A stretch of 33,571 nucleotides of DNA from Candidatus Nitrosopumilus sp. (GCA_016125975.1 JAEFCZ010000073.1:1-33571), one strand, 5' to 3'. Shown: positions 1 through 8,159, counted from the stretch's first letter. Numbers and translations: made by a program. Notes: generated by a model from the sequence alone, not told the origin.

Positions 1-1004
1 CAATTTTTGTTGAAAGAAAAATGCTTGCAAAATTACAATTAAGAGTTGGTCCTTTTTACTGTGGAAAAGTTGAAGGAATTTTACAATTAATGGGTGATGG
101 ACTAAAACTAATTTCCAAAGAAATTATTATTCCTGCAAAAGCTGACAAACCTCTTTTCTGGGCAGCACCGGTGCTCTTTGTTGCAACTGCAGCTGCATTT
201 GTTGCATTAATTCCAGTTGCTCCTGGTTGGGTAGTTGCAGATGTTGACTTAGGATTAATTGCAGTATTTGCAGTAATTGGATTCTTCCCAATTATTACAA
301 TTCTTTCTGCATGGTCTGCAAATAGTAAATATCCGTTCATTGGAGGAATTAGAGCCTTATTCCAAATGGTTTCATTTGAGATTCCATTAATCCTACCTTT
401 GTTAGGAGTAGTTATTCTAACTGGAACACTTAACCTGTCTGAAATTGCAGCAAGTCAATCTAATTTCCCATGGATTATCTTTTTGCCAGTTGGTGCTATT
501 GTCTTCTTTATCACAATGCTTGCAGAACTAGAAAGAATTCCATTTGACTTGCCAGAAGCAGAAAGTGAAATTGTAGCTGGTTGGTTAACTGAATTCTCTG
601 GAATGATGTATGGTTTGGTTCAATTAGGAACCTATTTGAAACTTTATGCATTTGCAGCTTTGTTTGTTGTTTTATTCCTTGGTGGTTGGACTGGCCCAAT
701 GATTGTACCTCCATTCCCTGAAGAAATTCTTACTGATGGAATTGTAATGGGTCCTGTTACTGCCAAGATTCCTGGTTTACCATTACTTGATCAAGCAATG
801 CTTAATGGAATAGTCTGGTTTATTCTCAAAACAGTTGGAGTGATCTTCTTTATTCTATTACCAAGAGGTGTCTTCCCAAGAATCAGAGTTGATCTTTTGT
901 TGAATCTTGGTTGGACTAAACTAATTGGACTTGCTTTCGTTAACATCTTTATTGCTCTGGGATTGCTTTACGCTGGAGTGCTAGGATCAGGAGGGTTACA
1001 ATAA
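1..1004 (+). CDS. nuoH: NADH-quinone oxidoreductase subunit H (5' end outside window)
   Basis: Membrane subunit H of respiratory complex I, which links the peripheral arm to the proton-pumping arm near the quinone site. The reading frame is open from the window edge: residues IFVERK precede the ATG at 21 and match the usual ERK..A..Q.R.GP start of TM1 in NuoH, so ATG 21 is internal and the gene begins upstream. Conserved stretches are QLRVGP, ISKE, the loop AELERIPFDLPEAESE and the late segment FPRIRVD. About eight hydrophobic helices follow. The stop overlaps the nuoI start (TAATG), indicating one operon. In ammonia-oxidising archaea complex I lacks the NADH module, so the electron donor may be ferredoxin or reduced quinone; that part is family knowledge. 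Confidence 0.95.
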   Translation, partial: IFVERKMLAKLQLRVGPFYCGKVEGILQLMGDGLKLISKEIIIPAKADKPLFWAAPVLFVATAAAFVALIPVAPGWVVADVDLGLIAVFAVIGFFPIITILSAWSANSKYPFIGGIRALFQMVSFEIPLILPLLGVVILTGTLNLSEIAASQSNFPWIIFLPVGAIVFFITMLAELERIPFDLPEAESEIVAGWLTEFSGMMYGLVQLGTYLKLYAFAALFVVLFLGGWTGPMIVPPFPEEILTDGIVMGPVTAKIPGLPLLDQAMLNGIVWFILKTVGVIFFILLPRGVFPRIRVDLLLNLGWTKLIGLAFVNIFIALGLLYAGVLGSGGLQ

Positions 1005-1501
1005 TGGGAACTGCTACAGGAATTATACGTGCATTAAATTCCGGAATTAAACACCTTGCAATCAAACGATTTACACTTCGTTATCCTGAAGAGAAACTAA
1101 AGTTTGTAGGTGATGGATACCAATTTGATCCTTCAACTGGTGTAGGAATTGCTGGACTAAAGGGACGTCATATGTTATTCCATGATCACTGTACTGGTTG
1201 CCAATTATGTTCTATTGCATGTGAAGGAGTTGCTGAAGCAATTGCAATGGTAAAGGTTCCAGAAGAACATAAACAAAACAAAAAAGCAATCATGCCACAA
1301 ATTGATTATGGTAAGTGTGTTTTCTGTGGCCTTTGTGTTGACGCGTGCCCATTTTATGCACTTTACATGACTAATGATTATGAATTATCTTCGTTTTCCA
1401 AAGAAGGTTTAATCTATACTCCTGCTCAACTTCAGGTAAAACCATTCGTTGATCAAAATAGTGAAATCCAAATTACTGACAGAGGTGCATCACATGGCTG
1501 A
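1004..1501 (+). CDS. nuoI: NADH-quinone oxidoreductase subunit I (two 4Fe-4S clusters)
   Basis: Iron-sulfur subunit I of complex I, carrying electrons through the peripheral arm towards the quinone site. The protein of 165 residues has two ferredoxin-type motifs: CTGCQLCSIAC (about residues 62-72) and CVFCGLCVDACP (about 105-116), each fitting CxxCxxCxxxC. The length is normal for the family. The start overlaps the nuoH stop by one base, and the last eight bases overlap the nuoJ start at 1494, so nuoH-nuoI-nuoJ are translationally coupled. Nothing in this gene is damaged; the break occurs in the next one. Confidence 0.95.
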   Translation: MGTATGIIRALNSGIKHLAIKRFTLRYPEEKLKFVGDGYQFDPSTGVGIAGLKGRHMLFHDHCTGCQLCSIACEGVAEAIAMVKVPEEHKQNKKAIMPQIDYGKCVFCGLCVDACPFYALYMTNDYELSSFSKEGLIYTPAQLQVKPFVDQNSEIQITDRGASHG

Positions 1502-1805
1502 TGCTGCGTTTCTTGCATTAACTGTAATTACAATTGGTTCTGCAATTGCTGCACTTGAATTAAGATCATTAATTTATGGTTCAATTGCTTTGATGGGAAC
1601 TCTTGGTGGAATTGCTGGGTTCTTTTTATTATTAGATGCACCATTTGTTGCATTATTCCAACTAGCAGTCTATGTTGGTTCTATTGCTGTTTTGATTTTG
1701 TTTACTGTAATGCTTGTAAAAAGAGAACTCATCTTCAAAAAAATTGAAGATAAACACAGAAATAATTGCAGGAGAGCATACAATTTGTACACCAGGTACA
1801 ATTGA
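1494..1805 (+). CDS. nuoJ: NADH-quinone oxidoreductase subunit J, truncated at a junction
   Basis: Membrane subunit J of complex I. Starting at the ATG at 1494 (MADAAF), about 87 residues are typical NuoJ: two N-terminal helices, then the conserved third helix [15 protein letters not shown], followed by [10 protein letters not shown]. NuoJ is normally about 165-170 residues. Here the frame passes at roughly 1740-1755 into DNA that encodes urease alpha in another frame, so the last 16 or so residues ([10 protein letters not shown]...) are out-of-frame translation. The last two NuoJ helices and the expected downstream nuoK, nuoL, nuoM and nuoN are absent. An in-frame start at 1449 lies inside nuoI and is less likely. 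The product could not form a normal complex I; either the strain is rearranged here or the assembly is chimeric. Confidence 0.88.
   Translation: MADAAFLALTVITIGSAIAALELRSLIYGSIALMGTLGGIAGFFLLLDAPFVALFQLAVYVGSIAVLILFTVMLVKRELIFKKIEDKHRNNCRRAYNLYTRYN
1738..1756. other. Abrupt nuoJ/ureC junction
   Basis: Good NuoJ coding sequence in frame 3 (positions divisible by three) stops being recognisable about here, and good UreC coding sequence begins in frame 1. The UreC frame has a TAA at 1717-1719, so it cannot extend upstream. The boundary lies in the A-rich word aaaattgaagataaa, which could encode part of either gene. There is no transposon end, inverted repeat or tRNA at the boundary. The sequence shows the join; whether it is a deletion in a genome or an assembly error is not determined. 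Confidence 0.8.
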
Positions 1806-3114
1806 TTCGCATATTCATTTTATTTCTCCTCAACAAGCAACACATGCAATTTGTAATGGAACTACCACAATGATTGGTGGGGGGACAGGTCCTGCAGATG
1901 GAACAAATGCAACAACATGTACACCAGGTAAATGGAACATACACAGAATGATTGAGTCAGTAGATGAATTACCATTAAACTTTGGATTTCTTGCAAAAGG
2001 AAATGACTCACGTGAGATTGCATTACTTGAACAGATTGAAGCAGGAGCTTGTGGGTTAAAACTGCATGAAGATTGGGGTTCAACTCCTGCAACAATTGAT
2101 TCTGCATTAAAAGTTGCAGACAAAACAGACACTCAAGTTGCAATACATACAGATACACTAAATGAATGTGGGTTTGTTGATGATACAATCAAAGCAATTA
2201 ACGGAAGAACAATTCACACATATCATACTGAAGGGGCAGGAGGAGGTCATGCTCCAGATATTTTGAAAATTTCAGGAGAAAAAAATATACTTCCATCATC
2301 TACAAATCCTACAAGGCCTTTTACAATAAACACTCTAGCAGAACATCTTGACATGATGATGGTTTGTCATCATCTAAACTCATCAGTGCCTGAAGACGTA
2401 TCATTTGCAATGTCTAGAATTAGAGGAGAAACAATTGCAGCAGAAGATGTTCTACATGATATTGGAGTTTTGAGTATGATGTCTTCAGATAGTCAAGCAA
2501 TGGGAAGAGTTGGCGAAGTCACAACTAGAAACTGGCAGACTGCAGATAAAATGAAAAAGATGACAGGGAGTTTGCCAGAGGATAATTCTCAAAATGACAA
2601 TTTCAGAGTAAAGCGGTATCTTGCCAAAATTACAATAAATCCTGCCATAACTCATGGAATCTCAGATTATGTAGGCTCACTACAGCCTGGAAGACTGGCA
2701 GATATTGTAATTTGGTCTCCTCAATTCTTTGGAGTTAAACCAAAAATGATCATAAAGGGAGGTTTTATCGCATATTCACTAATGGGTGATCCTAATGCTT
2801 CAATTCCCACCACAGAGCCAGTTCTTTATCGTCCAATGTTTGGAGCATTAGGGCAAACAAAACATTCTACTTCTGTGACCTTTACATCTCAATTAGCACT
2901 AGAGAAGGGAATTAAATCAGAAGTTAATTCAAAAAAAGATTTAGTTCCTGTGAAAAACTGCCGTTTTATTGGAAAAAAAGACATGTTGTATAATGATGCC
3001 ACACCAAACATTGAGGTCAATCCTGAAACATATGAAGTAAAAGTTGATGGAAAGATTGCAACTGTAGATCCTGCAGATAAGGTTTCAATGGCAAGAATTT
3101 ACAATTTATTTTAG
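1744..3114 (+). CDS. ureC: Urease subunit alpha, lacking the N-terminal ~110 residues
   Basis: Catalytic subunit of nickel urease, which hydrolyses urea to ammonia and CO2. The fragment of 456 residues corresponds to about residues 112-567 of a normal alpha subunit. All catalytic residues are present: nickel ligands H23 and H25 (SHIHF), the carbamylated lysine K106 (GLKLHEDWG), H135 and H161 (HTYHTEG), D249 (SSDSQAMG), and the flap C208-H209 (VCHH). The TTG at 1744 is only the first start-like codon in this frame, not a believable native start. The N-terminal beta domain, ureA, ureB and the accessory genes ureD-ureG are missing. The 3' end is intact and converges on the nickel transporter gene, with overlapping stop codons. 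It would be non-functional as drawn unless the missing part lies elsewhere. Confidence 0.93.
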   Translation: MKINTEIIAGEHTICTPGTIDSHIHFISPQQATHAICNGTTTMIGGGTGPADGTNATTCTPGKWNIHRMIESVDELPLNFGFLAKGNDSREIALLEQIEAGACGLKLHEDWGSTPATIDSALKVADKTDTQVAIHTDTLNECGFVDDTIKAINGRTIHTYHTEGAGGGHAPDILKISGEKNILPSSTNPTRPFTINTLAEHLDMMMVCHHLNSSVPEDVSFAMSRIRGETIAAEDVLHDIGVLSMMSSDSQAMGRVGEVTTRNWQTADKMKKMTGSLPEDNSQNDNFRVKRYLAKITINPAITHGISDYVGSLQPGRLADIVIWSPQFFGVKPKMIIKGGFIAYSLMGDPNASIPTTEPVLYRPMFGALGQTKHSTSVTFTSQLALEKGIKSEVNSKKDLVPVKNCRFIGKKDMLYNDATPNIEVNPETYEVKVDGKIATVDPADKVSMARIYNLF

Positions 3115-3869
3115 TTTAATGAAAATAATTTGTTATCTATTCCAATTGTAATTACAATGTTAAGACCAATGATAAAAGTTACACCAGAAATTATATATCG
3201 TAAATATTTTGTAGCTGAGTTTATTTTTGATAATAAAATTAATGGCAATCCCATCACACCGCTAGCAACAGTCATACCAATGATACTACCAACACCAAAT
3301 AAGATTAGAAAGTAAATCATCATATCAAAACCATCCATGGTAGAAGCAACTAATGCTACTAGTGCACCACTACCAGCAATTCCATGTATACACCCTATCA
3401 GATATGATTTGTGACTGTGTTTATGATCAATATTGTGGGAGTGGGAGTGAGTGTGAGAAATTGCATTTGAGTGTGTGTGAGGGTGGTTATGTTTTTGTTT
3501 AAAAATACTCTTGTTTGCAAATGTAAAAATTCCTAAGACAATCAACATAAAACCAACAAGAACTTCTGCACTAACAAAAAAATTCTCAGGTATGTTTAAT
3601 GATAAACCAGCAATCAACAAACCAATTAGAATTATGCTAGAAGTATGTCCCATCCCCCAGAACATTCCTCTTAATGATGAGACAATAGTCAGACTCTTCA
3701 AGTTTGATTTTTTTGAATCACTTGCTTTGTTGTTATTTTTCAATAATTGTGTAGAGACAGAACTAAGATGATCAGGCTCAAAAGCATGCAATAATCCAAT
3801 CATCAAGCCTGCAACTATTATCAAAAAAGGGTTGTTGGCTTGGAGCATTTCGATTATTGTTTCAATCAA
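3111..3869 (-). CDS. ureH: UreH/NicO-type nickel transporter
   Basis: Predicted inner-membrane nickel (or cobalt) transporter. The protein of 252 residues has about six hydrophobic segments. It carries the HAFEPDH motif near residue 30 (HxxxxDH, the metal-selectivity signature in TM2 of nickel/cobalt transporters), a second conserved stretch GMGHTSS, a His-rich cytoplasmic loop with about a dozen histidines (KHNHPHTHS... to HKHSHKS, about residues 125-153), and [12 protein letters not shown] after it, which points to the UreH branch. It ends tail to tail with ureC, the stops overlapping, so the context fits nickel supply for urease or for the neighbouring ureohydrolase. Metal choice is inferred from family and context. 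Confidence 0.85.
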   Translation of the reverse strand: MIETIIEMLQANNPFLIIVAGLMIGLLHAFEPDHLSSVSTQLLKNNNKASDSKKSNLKSLTIVSSLRGMFWGMGHTSSIILIGLLIAGLSLNIPENFFVSAEVLVGFMLIVLGIFTFANKSIFKQKHNHPHTHSNAISHTHSHSHNIDHKHSHKSYLIGCIHGIAGSGALVALVASTMDGFDMMIYFLILFGVGSIIGMTVASGVMGLPLILLSKINSATKYLRYIISGVTFIIGLNIVITIGIDNKLFSLN

Positions 3870-3883
3870 TTATCTCATCACTC

Positions 3884-4279
3884 CTATGCTGTCTGTTTCT
3901 GCTCATTAAGAAAATATGGTTCAATACGTATAGGTGCCTCAATAGACATTTGCTCACTGTCAGCATCATTTGGAGTAATTGTAAAAGTCAATTTCCTCAT
4001 ACTTTCAGGAACACCAATCATAACTTGATTTGGTAAAAGAAGTTCTGGCATGTGTTTTTGAATTTCAGGCAGTGTTTTACGTTCATTTAATGAAGTTATG
4101 ATGTATGCAACAAATAGTCTGAGTGTTTCATTTATGTTTAATAGCATATTATTTGAAAGGCGGTTTTTGATCAATTGTGTCGACTCGATGAAGATTGGCT
4201 CATCAGATTTTTCATAATGAAACGTTTCAGTATAAGGTTTGATATCAGGGTCTCCCTGTATCAATACTTCAATTTTCAT
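3884..4279 (-). CDS. Divergent urease gamma-like (UreA-like) protein
   Basis: This protein of 131 residues matches the urease gamma subunit over most of its length when aligned by eye with bacterial UreA. RLSNNMLLNINETLRLFVAYI matches the family's RLARGLKLNYPESVALISAFI, then KTLPEIQKH matches KSVASLMEE, PNQVMIGVPESM matches REQVMEGVPEMI, and EAPI near the end matches HNPI. It differs by an N-terminal extension of about 35 residues (MKIEVLIQGDPDIKPYTE...) and weak overall identity. It is not beside ureB or ureC in their usual order. Its ATG overlaps the stop of the ureohydrolase gene (TAATG), so the two are co-translated. It may be an accessory or structural partner of that enzyme. Function is unknown; the fold assignment is an inference. 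Confidence 0.65.
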   Translation of the reverse strand: MKIEVLIQGDPDIKPYTETFHYEKSDEPIFIESTQLIKNRLSNNMLLNINETLRLFVAYIITSLNERKTLPEIQKHMPELLLPNQVMIGVPESMRKLTFTITPNDADSEQMSIEAPIRIEPYFLNEQKQTA

Positions 4280-5394
4280 TAATCCCTCTTTGGGATTTCA
4301 GAAGTTGGATTACCAAAACTGTATGTATTTCCAGTACCCATGTAGTCTTTTGGTCTTACAGGATCTCCTCCATCTAAACCTCGTTTTGTTAATGACAATC
4401 CAGCTAATAGTTCGATAACTAATCTTTGTCCTAATCCAGATGTGATTCCTCCGTTGTAAGAACTTGTATCACTGACATCATATGCTGGTGCAATTTCTAC
4501 CAAGTCCATTGCAAATCTATCAGGATCAAATGATTTTGATAATAATCTGATCATTCTAATTCCTTCCCTTGATGTAAGTCCGTTTGGTTCTGGTTCTCCA
4601 GTACCGGGTGCAAAAGCAGGATCAAAAGAATCAATATCCCAACTAAGATAAACAGCATCTGTTCCATCATTTGCTCTGTCAGCTATTTCTTTTGCAATTA
4701 CATCAATTCCTAATTCTTCAACATCAAGCATTGTGAACCATTGGAAATCTTGGTCTGACATCCATTTGTACAAATCACGTCCAGGCCAATATCCTCTTGG
4801 ACCAACAAGTGAGTAATTTTTCCCCTTAAGACAACCCATCTCCATAATTCTTCTAATGTGTGCACCATGATCATACTTGAAACCAGTTAGTCCTTGTGGC
4901 GCACAATCAGCGTGCGTATCAAAATGAATCATGCCTATATTTTTGAATTTTTTCTGAAAAGCTCTAACGTTTGCATATGTAATTGAGTGGTCTCCTCCAA
5001 GCATTACAGGAATTCCATCTTGTTCTAATACTTCTTTGACTTTGAGAGTCATCCTCTTGTGGGATTCTATTACATCACCTGGTGAAACTACAACATCACC
5101 ATAATCTACAGTTCGAAAAGTTCCAAATGGATCTGCACCAGTTTCAATATTGAATCGTTCAAAAGGTGGAGATGGGATTGTGGATGCAGCTCTAATTGCT
5201 CTTGGTCCATATCTTGCTCCAGGACGAATAGTGGTACCAAAATCAAATGGCTCTCCAATAATTGCAACATCGGGTTTTGCTTCAACTAGTTCTTTGTGAT
5301 TTTTCACCCAAGGAAGATGTAAAAATGTGTTAATCCCAACAAATGGCGCAACATCTGCACCTTGAAAATCGTCACCATAAAACTCCATTCCCAT
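4279..5394 (-). CDS. Ureohydrolase (agmatinase/arginase family)
   Basis: Binuclear metal hydrolase of the arginase/agmatinase/guanidinase superfamily, releasing urea from a guanidino compound. Metal-binding motifs in order are GGDHS (about residue 155), HFDTHADC (about 175; DTHAD in place of the commoner DAHxD) and SWDIDSFDP followed by AFAPGTGEPEP (about 255). At 371 residues it is longer than typical agmatinase (about 300); the extra length is mainly an N-terminal region with FVGINTFLHLP and a C-terminal tail. Substrate could be agmatine, guanidinobutyrate, arginine or guanidine; residues alone do not decide. The gene is first in a two-gene unit with the UreA-like protein. A TATA-like tttaattatc lies about 30 bp upstream of the ATG at 5394. 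Confidence 0.85.
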   Translation of the reverse strand: MGMEFYGDDFQGADVAPFVGINTFLHLPWVKNHKELVEAKPDVAIIGEPFDFGTTIRPGARYGPRAIRAASTIPSPPFERFNIETGADPFGTFRTVDYGDVVVSPGDVIESHKRMTLKVKEVLEQDGIPVMLGGDHSITYANVRAFQKKFKNIGMIHFDTHADCAPQGLTGFKYDHGAHIRRIMEMGCLKGKNYSLVGPRGYWPGRDLYKWMSDQDFQWFTMLDVEELGIDVIAKEIADRANDGTDAVYLSWDIDSFDPAFAPGTGEPEPNGLTSREGIRMIRLLSKSFDPDRFAMDLVEIAPAYDVSDTSSYNGGITSGLGQRLVIELLAGLSLTKRGLDGGDPVRPKDYMGTGNTYSFGNPTSEIPKRD

Positions 5395-5529
5395 TTTAAA
5401 TCAAATTCTATCCATAACTTTGATAATTAAAGATTTCAAGTAAAGTACGTATTTTAGATTGTAATTACTAATAATCATGATATAACAAAAAAAATCAAAT
5501 GATATGTAATATACGATTTAAATATTAAA

Positions 5530-6792
5530 ATGGTGTTTGGATGTAATATCAATATGATATTACAAAAATCAAAAAATTCATGGTATTATTTGAATCAAGG
5601 TTTAACAGCAGTTTATTACAGTCAATTTAAAAAAGCTGTTTCAAAATTCAACAAGGCAATTGATCTAGAACCTGAAAATATTGTAGCACAACTTCACAAA
5701 GGCAGAACGTTGTATAAAATTGAAGACTTTCAAAATTCTATAATTTGTTTTGATGTTATCTTATCTATTGATCCAAAAAATCTAGATGCATTATACAACA
5801 AAGGTCTTGCACTAGAAAAATTAGAAAAATATGAAGAAGCTATATCCTCTTTTGAAAAATCTCTTAAAATTGATTCAAAGTATTCAGATTCATTAACAGC
5901 CATGGGATTATGTTTTAGTAAATTAGGCCAGAATGAAGAAGCTATAAAAATAATTGATCAGGTTTTGATAAATAATCCAAAAAATTCTGCTGCTCTTTAT
6001 GCTAAAAGTTTGATTTTGGGTAGACTAGAGAAGAATTCTGAGGCTACACTGTTTTTAGAAAAAGCTATTGAAGAAGATTCTAAACAATCAGACATCCTAT
6101 ATGAAAAAGGACAAAAACTTACAAAACAAGGAAAACATGAAGAGGCAATAAAATTTTACACCAAGGCATTAGAAATAGATAGTAAAAACACCAAAGCATT
6201 AGTAGCCAAGGGATGGACACTTGATTTTGCAGGATTTTCAAACAAAGATATCTTTGTCTTTTATGATAAGGCTCTAAAAGTTGATCCAAAATGCACTGAG
6301 GCTCTAATGAATAAAGGATTAGTTCTAGATAGGACACGTTTATACAAAAAAGCCATAGAGTGTTTTGATAAAATTTTAGAATATGACTCAAATAATGTTA
6401 GGGCACTTTACAGCAAAGGCACATCTTTATCTCAATTGAAAAAATTTGGTCAAGCAAGATTTTATTTTGAATGTGCATTAGAGATCGAACCAAAAAATGT
6501 TGTTGCCATATGTACTATGGTATGGTTTCTAGAACATTCAAAAAAATATGAAGAAGCACTAGAATACTGTGAAAAAGCACTAAAAATCAATCCAAATTAC
6601 GTATATGGAATAAGCTATAAAGGAAAATTACTTTTATTATTAAAAAAATATGAAGAATCTCTAAAATGGTATGACAAAGCAATAGAACTTGATCCTGAAA
6701 ATCAAACTGCAATTTGGCATAGATTCAAAGTAATAGAAAAATTAGATGAAGCAAAAAGAGAACCATTTTTAAAAAGACTTAAAAAATTATGA
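5530..6792 (+). CDS. Tetratricopeptide repeat protein
   Basis: A protein of 420 residues made almost entirely of about eleven TPR units of 34 residues, each ending in the pattern A(L/I)xxxPxN (for example KAIDLEPENIVA, KSLKIDSKYSDS, KALEIDSKNTKA, KAIELDPENQTA). TPR arrays form superhelical protein-binding surfaces; no enzymatic domain, signal peptide or membrane segment is present, so it is probably a cytoplasmic scaffold. The start may be ATG 5530 or ATG 5554; the TATA-like atttaaatatt at 5515-5525 lies about 33 bp from the second. A small A-rich C-terminal tail (RLKKL) ends the protein. Its partner cannot be read from the sequence. Confidence 0.85.
   Translation: MVFGCNINMILQKSKNSWYYLNQGLTAVYYSQFKKAVSKFNKAIDLEPENIVAQLHKGRTLYKIEDFQNSIICFDVILSIDPKNLDALYNKGLALEKLEKYEEAISSFEKSLKIDSKYSDSLTAMGLCFSKLGQNEEAIKIIDQVLINNPKNSAALYAKSLILGRLEKNSEATLFLEKAIEEDSKQSDILYEKGQKLTKQGKHEEAIKFYTKALEIDSKNTKALVAKGWTLDFAGFSNKDIFVFYDKALKVDPKCTEALMNKGLVLDRTRLYKKAIECFDKILEYDSNNVRALYSKGTSLSQLKKFGQARFYFECALEIEPKNVVAICTMVWFLEHSKKYEEALEYCEKALKINPNYVYGISYKGKLLLLLKKYEESLKWYDKAIELDPENQTAIWHRFKVIEKLDEAKREPFLKRLKKL
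5542..5564. promoter_or_regulatory. Inverted repeat at the start of the TPR gene
   Basis: Ten-base perfect arms (tgtaatatca and tgatattaca) are separated by three bases (ata). The right half covers the second ATG (5554) of the TPR gene. It could be an operator, or a hairpin at the start of the message. No known regulator is recognised. Confidence 0.35.
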
Positions 6793-6830
6793 TAATATTT
6801 TTAGAATGAAATAAAAATTAAATTAGAATA

Positions 6831-6840
6831 TTTTTATATT
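6831..6840 (+). promoter_or_regulatory. TATA box for the gene starting at 6861
   Basis: The sequence tttttatatt is centred about 25 bp before ATG 6861, the spacing of an archaeal TATA box to a leaderless start. It supports ATG 6861 over the TTG at 6840. Confidence 0.5.
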
Positions 6841-6860
6841 TGTTCATCATAAAATTAACA

Positions 6861-7112
6861 ATGCAAGATGTTAGCACACAAGAAGACATTGATAGAGAAT
6901 CAAAAAGAGTGATTAATGCATTATATGGAGATGTAAGTGACTTTAGAGTAAACGAAACATTTCAAATTCCTGAAAAAGGACCTAGAGAAGCTTGGGATGT
7001 ACAAGTTAATTTCATGCTAAACTCTTTGAAATACACTGTAGACCTTGAAATTCAGGAGAAAGAAGGTCATGTAACTAATGCACGATTAATCGACACTATG
7101 ACACCACTCTAA
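6861..7112 (+). CDS. Small conserved-looking protein of unknown function
   Basis: A protein of 83 residues starting MQDVSTQEDIDRESKRVINALY, with alternating strand and helix character, no membrane segment and no metal motif. I do not recognise the family. The middle is polar (FQIPEKGPREAWDVQVNF) and the end (NARLIDTMTPL) reads like a small alpha/beta domain. It stands alone between the TPR gene and a gene on the other strand. Start chosen at the ATG because of the TATA box 25 bp upstream; a TTG at 6840 would add seven residues. Confidence 0.65.
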   Translation: MQDVSTQEDIDRESKRVINALYGDVSDFRVNETFQIPEKGPREAWDVQVNFMLNSLKYTVDLEIQEKEGHVTNARLIDTMTPL

Positions 7113-7153
7113 TTTTCAATATTTTTAGAAATTTAGATCAGGACAAATAAAAT

Positions 7154-7675
7154 TTAGATTGTTAAGATTTCTTTTGCAGCTTTAATCTTTACAAGTAATT
7201 CGTTGATATAATCATCTGCAAATCGTTCAAAGCTGGTATTGTTATTTGAATTTTTTAAACTCTTTTTTTGTTTTTTGTACTCTTCTTGAAGCCAATTAAA
7301 ATCTGATTCTTTTAGACTAATAGAATGATTTTGCGCATCACTTTTTGATTCAAGCATGTTAACTATAAAATAACTTACAAATTTTGTGAAGCATTTTACA
7401 TTGTATCTTTTTTCATATTCATCACCAAATTTTTTATGGTTTTCTACCAACCATGCTTTTACATCAGACCTAATCGTTATGGTGTTATAACGACCTGATA
7501 AATCTAATTTCAATTTATGGGGTTCAACTGAATAATACCCTCTCTTAACTTCATTCATTATGATGATTAAGGTACTAGGTAGAAACATTCCAGGATAGCT
7601 TTTATCAGTGGCTTCTTGTAATCGAGTTGTAACAGAGGGCTTCATTCCAAATGTAGAATATCCTTGTCCTGGCAC
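7154..7675 (-). CDS. Unknown protein with two similar strand-helix-helix segments
   Basis: A soluble protein of 173 residues, not recognised. Two segments resemble one another in layout: YSTFGMKPSVTTRLQEATDK...LIIIMNEVKRG (about residues 6-45) and YNTITIRSDVKAWLVENHKK...FIVNMLESK (about 63-112). Each has a short strand, a helix, then a second helix, as in ribbon-helix-helix DNA-binding proteins, so a regulator is possible but not established. The C-terminal third is charged and helical (EEYKKQKKSLKNSNNN). It is on the minus strand between two genes without operon partners. Start taken at ATG 7675; M11 (GMKPSV) is an alternative. Confidence 0.6.
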   Translation of the reverse strand: MPGQGYSTFGMKPSVTTRLQEATDKSYPGMFLPSTLIIIMNEVKRGYYSVEPHKLKLDLSGRYNTITIRSDVKAWLVENHKKFGDEYEKRYNVKCFTKFVSYFIVNMLESKSDAQNHSISLKESDFNWLQEEYKKQKKSLKNSNNNTSFERFADDYINELLVKIKAAKEILTI

Positions 7676-7724
7676 ATAAAACAGAACTTCTTAATGCTTA
7701 TATTATTTTATGAACTCGAAAAGT

Positions 7725-7895
7725 TCAAGTACTTTTCTTTTTCACTTCTTTGATTAATCGAATTGCAACCCACAATGTACCCATTGCAACAATTCCCATA
7801 CCAAGACCACTGTAAAATGGGTCAGATGAACCAGATTGATTCAACCCAAGTCCCAGAATAATTAGAATAACTGCAAAAGCATATTGTTTATCCAC
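7725..7895 (-). CDS. Small two-helix membrane protein
   Basis: A short reading frame of 56 codons starting with GTG (VDKQYAFAVILIILGLGLNQ). It has two hydrophobic helices (about residues 6-18 and 29-46) separated by SGSSDPFY, and a basic tail (RLIKEVKKKST), which would place the C-terminus inside the cell. An alternative GTG at 7904 adds three residues. Clean codon use, a hydrophobic pattern and a basic end argue for a real gene. It lies just upstream of the symporter gene but on the other strand, so it is not in its operon. Function is unknown. Confidence 0.55.
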   Translation of the reverse strand: MDKQYAFAVILIILGLGLNQSGSSDPFYSGLGMGIVAMGTLWVAIRLIKEVKKKST

Positions 7896-8130
7896 AGTAC
7901 ACACAAGGAATTTGAATTAATAAAATTTGAATTAAAATGGTGTTTAAAATTTGATCGAAAATTTGTTTTGAAAATAGATTAATTACAAAATGATGAAATT
8001 ATGAAGTTCTTATATGTAGATCGTAAAATTTTCTTTAAAAACATCTAATTTAGATAAATTATTTCATAAAATGTACAATACGAATAAAAAATTCCTTCAA
8101 AAAACGTAGAATACTTGAAAAATTCAATAC

Positions 8131-8137
8131 TAATATA
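8131..8137 (+). promoter_or_regulatory. TATA box of the symporter gene
   Basis: The word taatata is centred about 26 bp upstream of ATG 8160, consistent with a leaderless archaeal transcript. The rest of the 264-bp region between 7896 and 8159 is AT-rich, with a short direct repeat of aatttgaattaa near 7909-7935, and holds no gene that I can see. Confidence 0.45.
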
Positions 8138-8159
8138 GCTTGATAAATTCAATGTAGTC

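Noticed and set aside
1735-2188. Open frames on the minus strand within ureC (69, 100 and 108 codons)
   Set aside because: Low-complexity, Cys- or Leu-rich translations antisense to strongly conserved UreC residues; shadows.
3420-3500. Repeated gtgtgtgag-like bases as a DNA repeat
   Set aside because: They are codons for the His-rich loop of the nickel transporter on the minus strand.
3130-3771. Plus-strand open frames across the nickel transporter gene
   Set aside because: Antisense to HAFEPDH and the His-rich loop, no family pattern.
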